A DNA stretch of 5,497 nucleotides from Gemmatimonadales bacterium (GTDB taxonomy: Bacteria; Gemmatimonadota; Gemmatimonadetes; Palauibacterales; Palauibacteraceae), in NCBI GenBank assembly GCA_030608825.1, contig JAUWDL010000115.1:1-5497 (forward strand). The letters run 5' to 3'. Position numbers and translations under genes: made by a program. The number at the start of each line of letters is the position of its first letter. The first letter of the stretch is position 1. The notes beneath the pieces are model-generated. The model saw only the letters and a list, made by a program, of their open reading frames with translations. It was not told where the DNA came from and did not search any database. Of this stretch, positions 5,411 through 5,497 are shown one piece after another.

Positions 5411-5497
5411 CAGCATCGCGGGCAGACGCCCTGGAGAGGCCTTCGGGCTGCGGGATGCCGCGCGAAGCTGAGATCCCGGCCGTGTGCCGCCCGGCGC

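Noticed and set aside
4544..5416. 290-residue antisense frame on the minus strand opposite the ligase
   Set aside because: Arg/Leu/Val-rich composition with no recognisable domain; a shadow of the well-supported ligase gene.
5438..5449. Small hairpin GCC-TTCG-GGC after the ligase stop
   Set aside because: Only 3-4 base pairs and no T tract; too weak to call a terminator despite the stable tetraloop type.
5455..5497. ATG with an open frame to the right edge (MPREAEIP...)
   Set aside because: Only 14 codons are visible, the nearest GGAGAGG is about 15 bases away, and no family is recognisable.

Overview
This is a high-GC bacterial window, with G or C in most third codon positions. It holds one compact catabolic gene cluster and no RNA genes, insertion sequences or CRISPR. 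No phylum can be named from it. GTG starts, ATGA stop/start overlaps, Shine-Dalgarno sites inside the operon and a probably leaderless divergent gene fit many high-GC soil lineages.

Layout: five genes run leftwards on the minus strand. In transcription order they are a creatininase-family metal hydrolase (3805-3026), a short-chain dehydrogenase (3029-2238), a RidA/YjgF-family protein (2200-1766), an enoyl-CoA hydratase/isomerase-family protein (1769-969) and an acyl-CoA dehydrogenase (932 to beyond the left edge, C-terminus missing). Two of the four junctions are direct 4-base ATGA overlaps. A third, SDR to RidA, is bridged by a 14-codon mini-ORF that overlaps both neighbours by ATGA. Diverging to the right is a complete benzoate-CoA ligase-family gene (3875-5410). 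The 69-base gap between the two divergent starts holds overlapping, oppositely facing promoter-like elements. The last 87 bases (5411-5497) show no supportable gene.

Together the genes read as a CoA-dependent route for an aromatic or alicyclic acid. The ligase activates the acid to its CoA thioester. The dehydrogenase, crotonase-family enzyme and SDR supply beta-oxidation-type steps. The RidA-like and creatininase-like proteins suggest an additional deamination or hydrolytic ring/amide-opening step. The set resembles the aerobic 2-aminobenzoyl-CoA (anthranilate) type of cluster, but the defining flavin monooxygenase/reductase is not in the window, so the substrate stays open. Cyclohexanecarboxylate-type (Ali/Bad) metabolism is the main alternative. 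Three points go beyond routine annotation: the crotonase lacks both canonical catalytic glutamates, the RidA homologue has Met where the archetype has Arg, and the creatininase has an unusual NAHLDP metal-site motif.
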